Below, in pieces: positions 6,637 through 7,939 of a DNA stretch of 7,939 nt. How positions within the stretch are numbered: the stretch's first letter is position 1; the number at the start of each line of letters is the position of its first letter. Source of the stretch: UMGS1124 sp964417835 (GTDB taxonomy: Bacteria; Bacillota_I; Bacilli_A; RF39; UBA660); NCBI GenBank assembly GCA_964417835.1, contig CAYQJD010000036.1, positions 1 to 7,939 of the forward strand, given 5' to 3'. A program made the position numbers and the translations under genes. The notes under the pieces are model-generated. The model ran no database searches and was not told where the DNA came from. It saw only the letters and a list, made by a program, of their open reading frames with translations.

Positions 6637-7576
6637 TTAGAAGCTCATATTAATCCCTCGAGCCACTATGCTTGCCATATTTTCAATTAACTCATCAATT
6701 TCTTTTGGAGTTACTATCATATTGTAGCCAGTAGGGTTTAAGGCCTCTTTGATTTCCTCATAATTATCATCTTCTTTTAATTTATTTAAATAATTATTCG
6801 ACTTAGCTTCCTGTTGAAGTTTTTCAATAAATAAATCTAAACAATCATTTACTAAAACAGCACTTTCTACAACTGTTGGTATACCTATTGCAACAACAGG
6901 AATACCAAGTGTTTTTTGAGAGAGTTCTTTTCTAGTATTTCCAACACCTGCGCCTGGGACAATTCCTGTATCAGATATTTGAATTGTACTACTTATTCTT
7001 TCAATACTTCTTGAAGCTAAAGCATCTATTACAATTAGCAATTTTGGTTTTATATTTTGAACAATTCCTTCTAATATTTCAAGAGTTTCAATACCTGTTG
7101 TTCCTAATACCCCAGGAGAAATAGCACTAACAGGTCTACTATTTTCATCTATATATTGGGGTAAATATTTAATAATATGTCTTGTTACATCAATATCATT
7201 TATTACCTTAGGACCTAAAGAATCTGGTGTAACATATAAATTGCCAAGTCCTACAACTAAAATATCATCTTTGTTAGAAATATGTTTATCAATAACTTCC
7301 TTCAATTCCTCAGATAAAATTTCAGCTGATTTTTGAATTTCTTCTTCTTCTGCTAAGCGTAATTTTTTTATATCTATTGTAATATAAGTTCCTATAGGTT
7401 TTCCGAATAGCTTGTTCACCATTTTGATTTGTAATTTTTACTCTTGATACTTTTAAATTTTCATTTATTTCTTTATTTTCAGTTTCAATTCCATCTATTT
7501 CTTCTTCTTCTAAATAATTATTTTTTTTGAAAATATCTCTTCTTTCCAAAGCTAAATCAGTTCTAAAATTATACAT
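6637..7576 (-). CDS. gpr: Germination protease GPR, requires one +1 frameshift at CGG
   Basis: GPR is the aspartic-type protease that degrades small acid-soluble spore proteins at germination; it is made in the forespore as a zymogen. Segment 1 (7576-7406) has the N-terminal MYNFRTDLALE (1-11) and the propeptide-like acidic stretch. Segment 2 (7404-6637) continues GKPIGTYITID (58-68), VVGLGNLYVTPDSLGPKV (107-124, catalytic-type Asp118), SPGVLGTTGIET, LLIVIDALASRS (179-190, second catalytic-type Asp184), GAGVGNTRKEL and the C-terminal TPKEIDELIE. The joined protein has 312 residues, slightly short for the family. The start ATG at 7576 matches the family N-terminus and follows GAAAGGA by about 12 bases; an in-frame GTG at 7600 is possible but has a badly spaced Shine-Dalgarno. 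The break sits at a zero-frame CGG. Its presence points to an endospore-forming lineage. No convincing forespore promoter was found upstream. Confidence 0.93.
7402..7405 (-). other. +1 frameshift site CGGA in gpr (codon 58)
   Basis: Zero-frame codons are GCT ATT CGG AAA ACC. Skipping the C at 7405 gives GCT ATT GGA AAA CCT ATA GGA, that is A-I-G-K-P-I-G, the conserved (A/R)xGKPxGxYITI motif of GPR. The five bases before the shift and the shifted codon (ATTCGGA) are identical to those at the first comM site. Confidence 0.87.
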
Positions 7577-7939
7577 AATACTTATCAATCCTTTCTTCAC
7601 CTTTGTTTCACTAAGTATGCAAAAGGTACAAAATTTTCAAATTAATCCTTTTTGTTAATAGTATTTCTTAGCTTGAAAATTTTTATACATTTTTCATTAA
7701 ATAATATACATTTCTTTTTACAAATTGATTTCCTTTAAAATCTTCAAAGAATCATTTAAAACAAGTTTTTTTCATATCCGATTAATTAGGACATTATCAT
7801 AAACTAATCGTTACAGTTCGGTAACTATTTAAATATCAAAATATATTATTATATTGGTATTTATAAATAATATTAATTTATATAAAAAATACTTAAAAAT
7901 AAATACTTTCTCGGCTCAATTCATTTGTTATAGATTCTA
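7577..7939. other. AT-rich gene-free stretch upstream of gpr
   Basis: No supported gene is present. It contains an 11-base inverted repeat (AAAATTTTCAA at 7630-7640 and TTGAAAATTTT at 7673-7683, 32-base loop) in the presumed gpr leader. A small palindrome GTTAC-AGTTCG-GTAAC (7810-7825) lies in a slightly GC-richer patch. At the right edge a minus-strand frame is open from 7938 to a TAA at 7895-7893 and could be the last residues of another gene, but it is too short to call. Confidence 0.5.

Noticed and set aside
1002..7405. Four independent pseudogene frameshifts in comM, dprA and gpr
   Set aside because: All four are a single extra C directly before GG in frame, at conserved glycines, with intact downstream domains; unrelated decay would give varied indels and stops.
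1002..7405. Homopolymer-type sequencing errors
   Set aside because: None of the sites is in a homopolymer, and many long A/T runs in the same genes keep frame. A systematic error of another kind still needs read data to exclude fully.
7612..7640. Forespore sigma-G type promoter for gpr (CATACTTA near 7619)
   Set aside because: The -10 has a mismatch and no -35 of the expected form lies at proper spacing.
7893..7938. C-terminal end of another leftward gene at the right edge
   Set aside because: Only about 15 codons are visible, with no recognisable sequence.

Overview
This AT-rich window looks like low-GC Firmicutes, most likely an uncultured anaerobic clostridial lineage. The evidence is a germination protease gene (gpr), Shine-Dalgarno sites of the AAAGGAGG type, almost exclusive use of AGA/AGG for arginine, a Firmicutes-style tmRNA tag and a TSCPD-domain protein. 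The species cannot be named from the sequence alone.

Layout. Positions 1-260 hold the 5' part of ssrA (tmRNA), read leftwards and cut by the window edge, with a good promoter that overlaps the end of yraN. Positions 297-3101 are a leftward operon comM-dprA-yraN (AAA+ helicase of natural transformation, RecA loader, YraN nuclease-fold protein). Diverging from it is a 622-residue membrane-anchored penicillin-binding transpeptidase (3174-5042, rightward) that ends in a clear hairpin terminator. A small leftward TSCPD-domain gene (5150-5407) follows, then a strong inverted-repeat element (5458-5549). Next is an unrecognised leftward gene (5701 to about 6162, frame open to 6351) with its own near-perfect promoter and a structured leader. 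Last is leftward gpr (6637-7576), with about 360 bases of AT-rich DNA upstream in which I see no gene.

Main observation. Three conserved genes (comM twice, dprA once, gpr once) are each interrupted by a +1 frameshift. All four interruptions have the same form: the zero-frame codon at the break is CGG, and homology requires that the first C be skipped so that GGA or GGT is read as a conserved glycine. The sites are CGGA at 2432-2429, CGGT at 2302-2299, CGGT at 1005-1002 and CGGA at 7405-7402 (minus strand). I find no other in-frame CGG in any gene here. CGG trinucleotides that fall out of frame (two in dprA, one each in the transpeptidase gene, the TSCPD gene and the unknown gene) are not associated with any break. 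So in this window CGG never encodes arginine: every in-frame CGG is a +1 shift site, as if CGGN were a four-base glycine codon, or as if CGG were an unassigned codon at which ribosomes shift +1 onto a glycine codon. With the shifts, the products have normal lengths (ComM 515, DprA 289, GPR 312 residues) and intact motifs. This argues for genome-wide recoding over four unrelated pseudogene mutations, although a sequencing or assembly cause needs to be excluded from reads.

Secondary observations are the lack of any ATG/GTG/TTG start in yraN despite a well-placed Shine-Dalgarno, a similarly unresolved start in the gene at 5701-6351, and the inverted-repeat element at 5458-5549, whose function I do not recognise.
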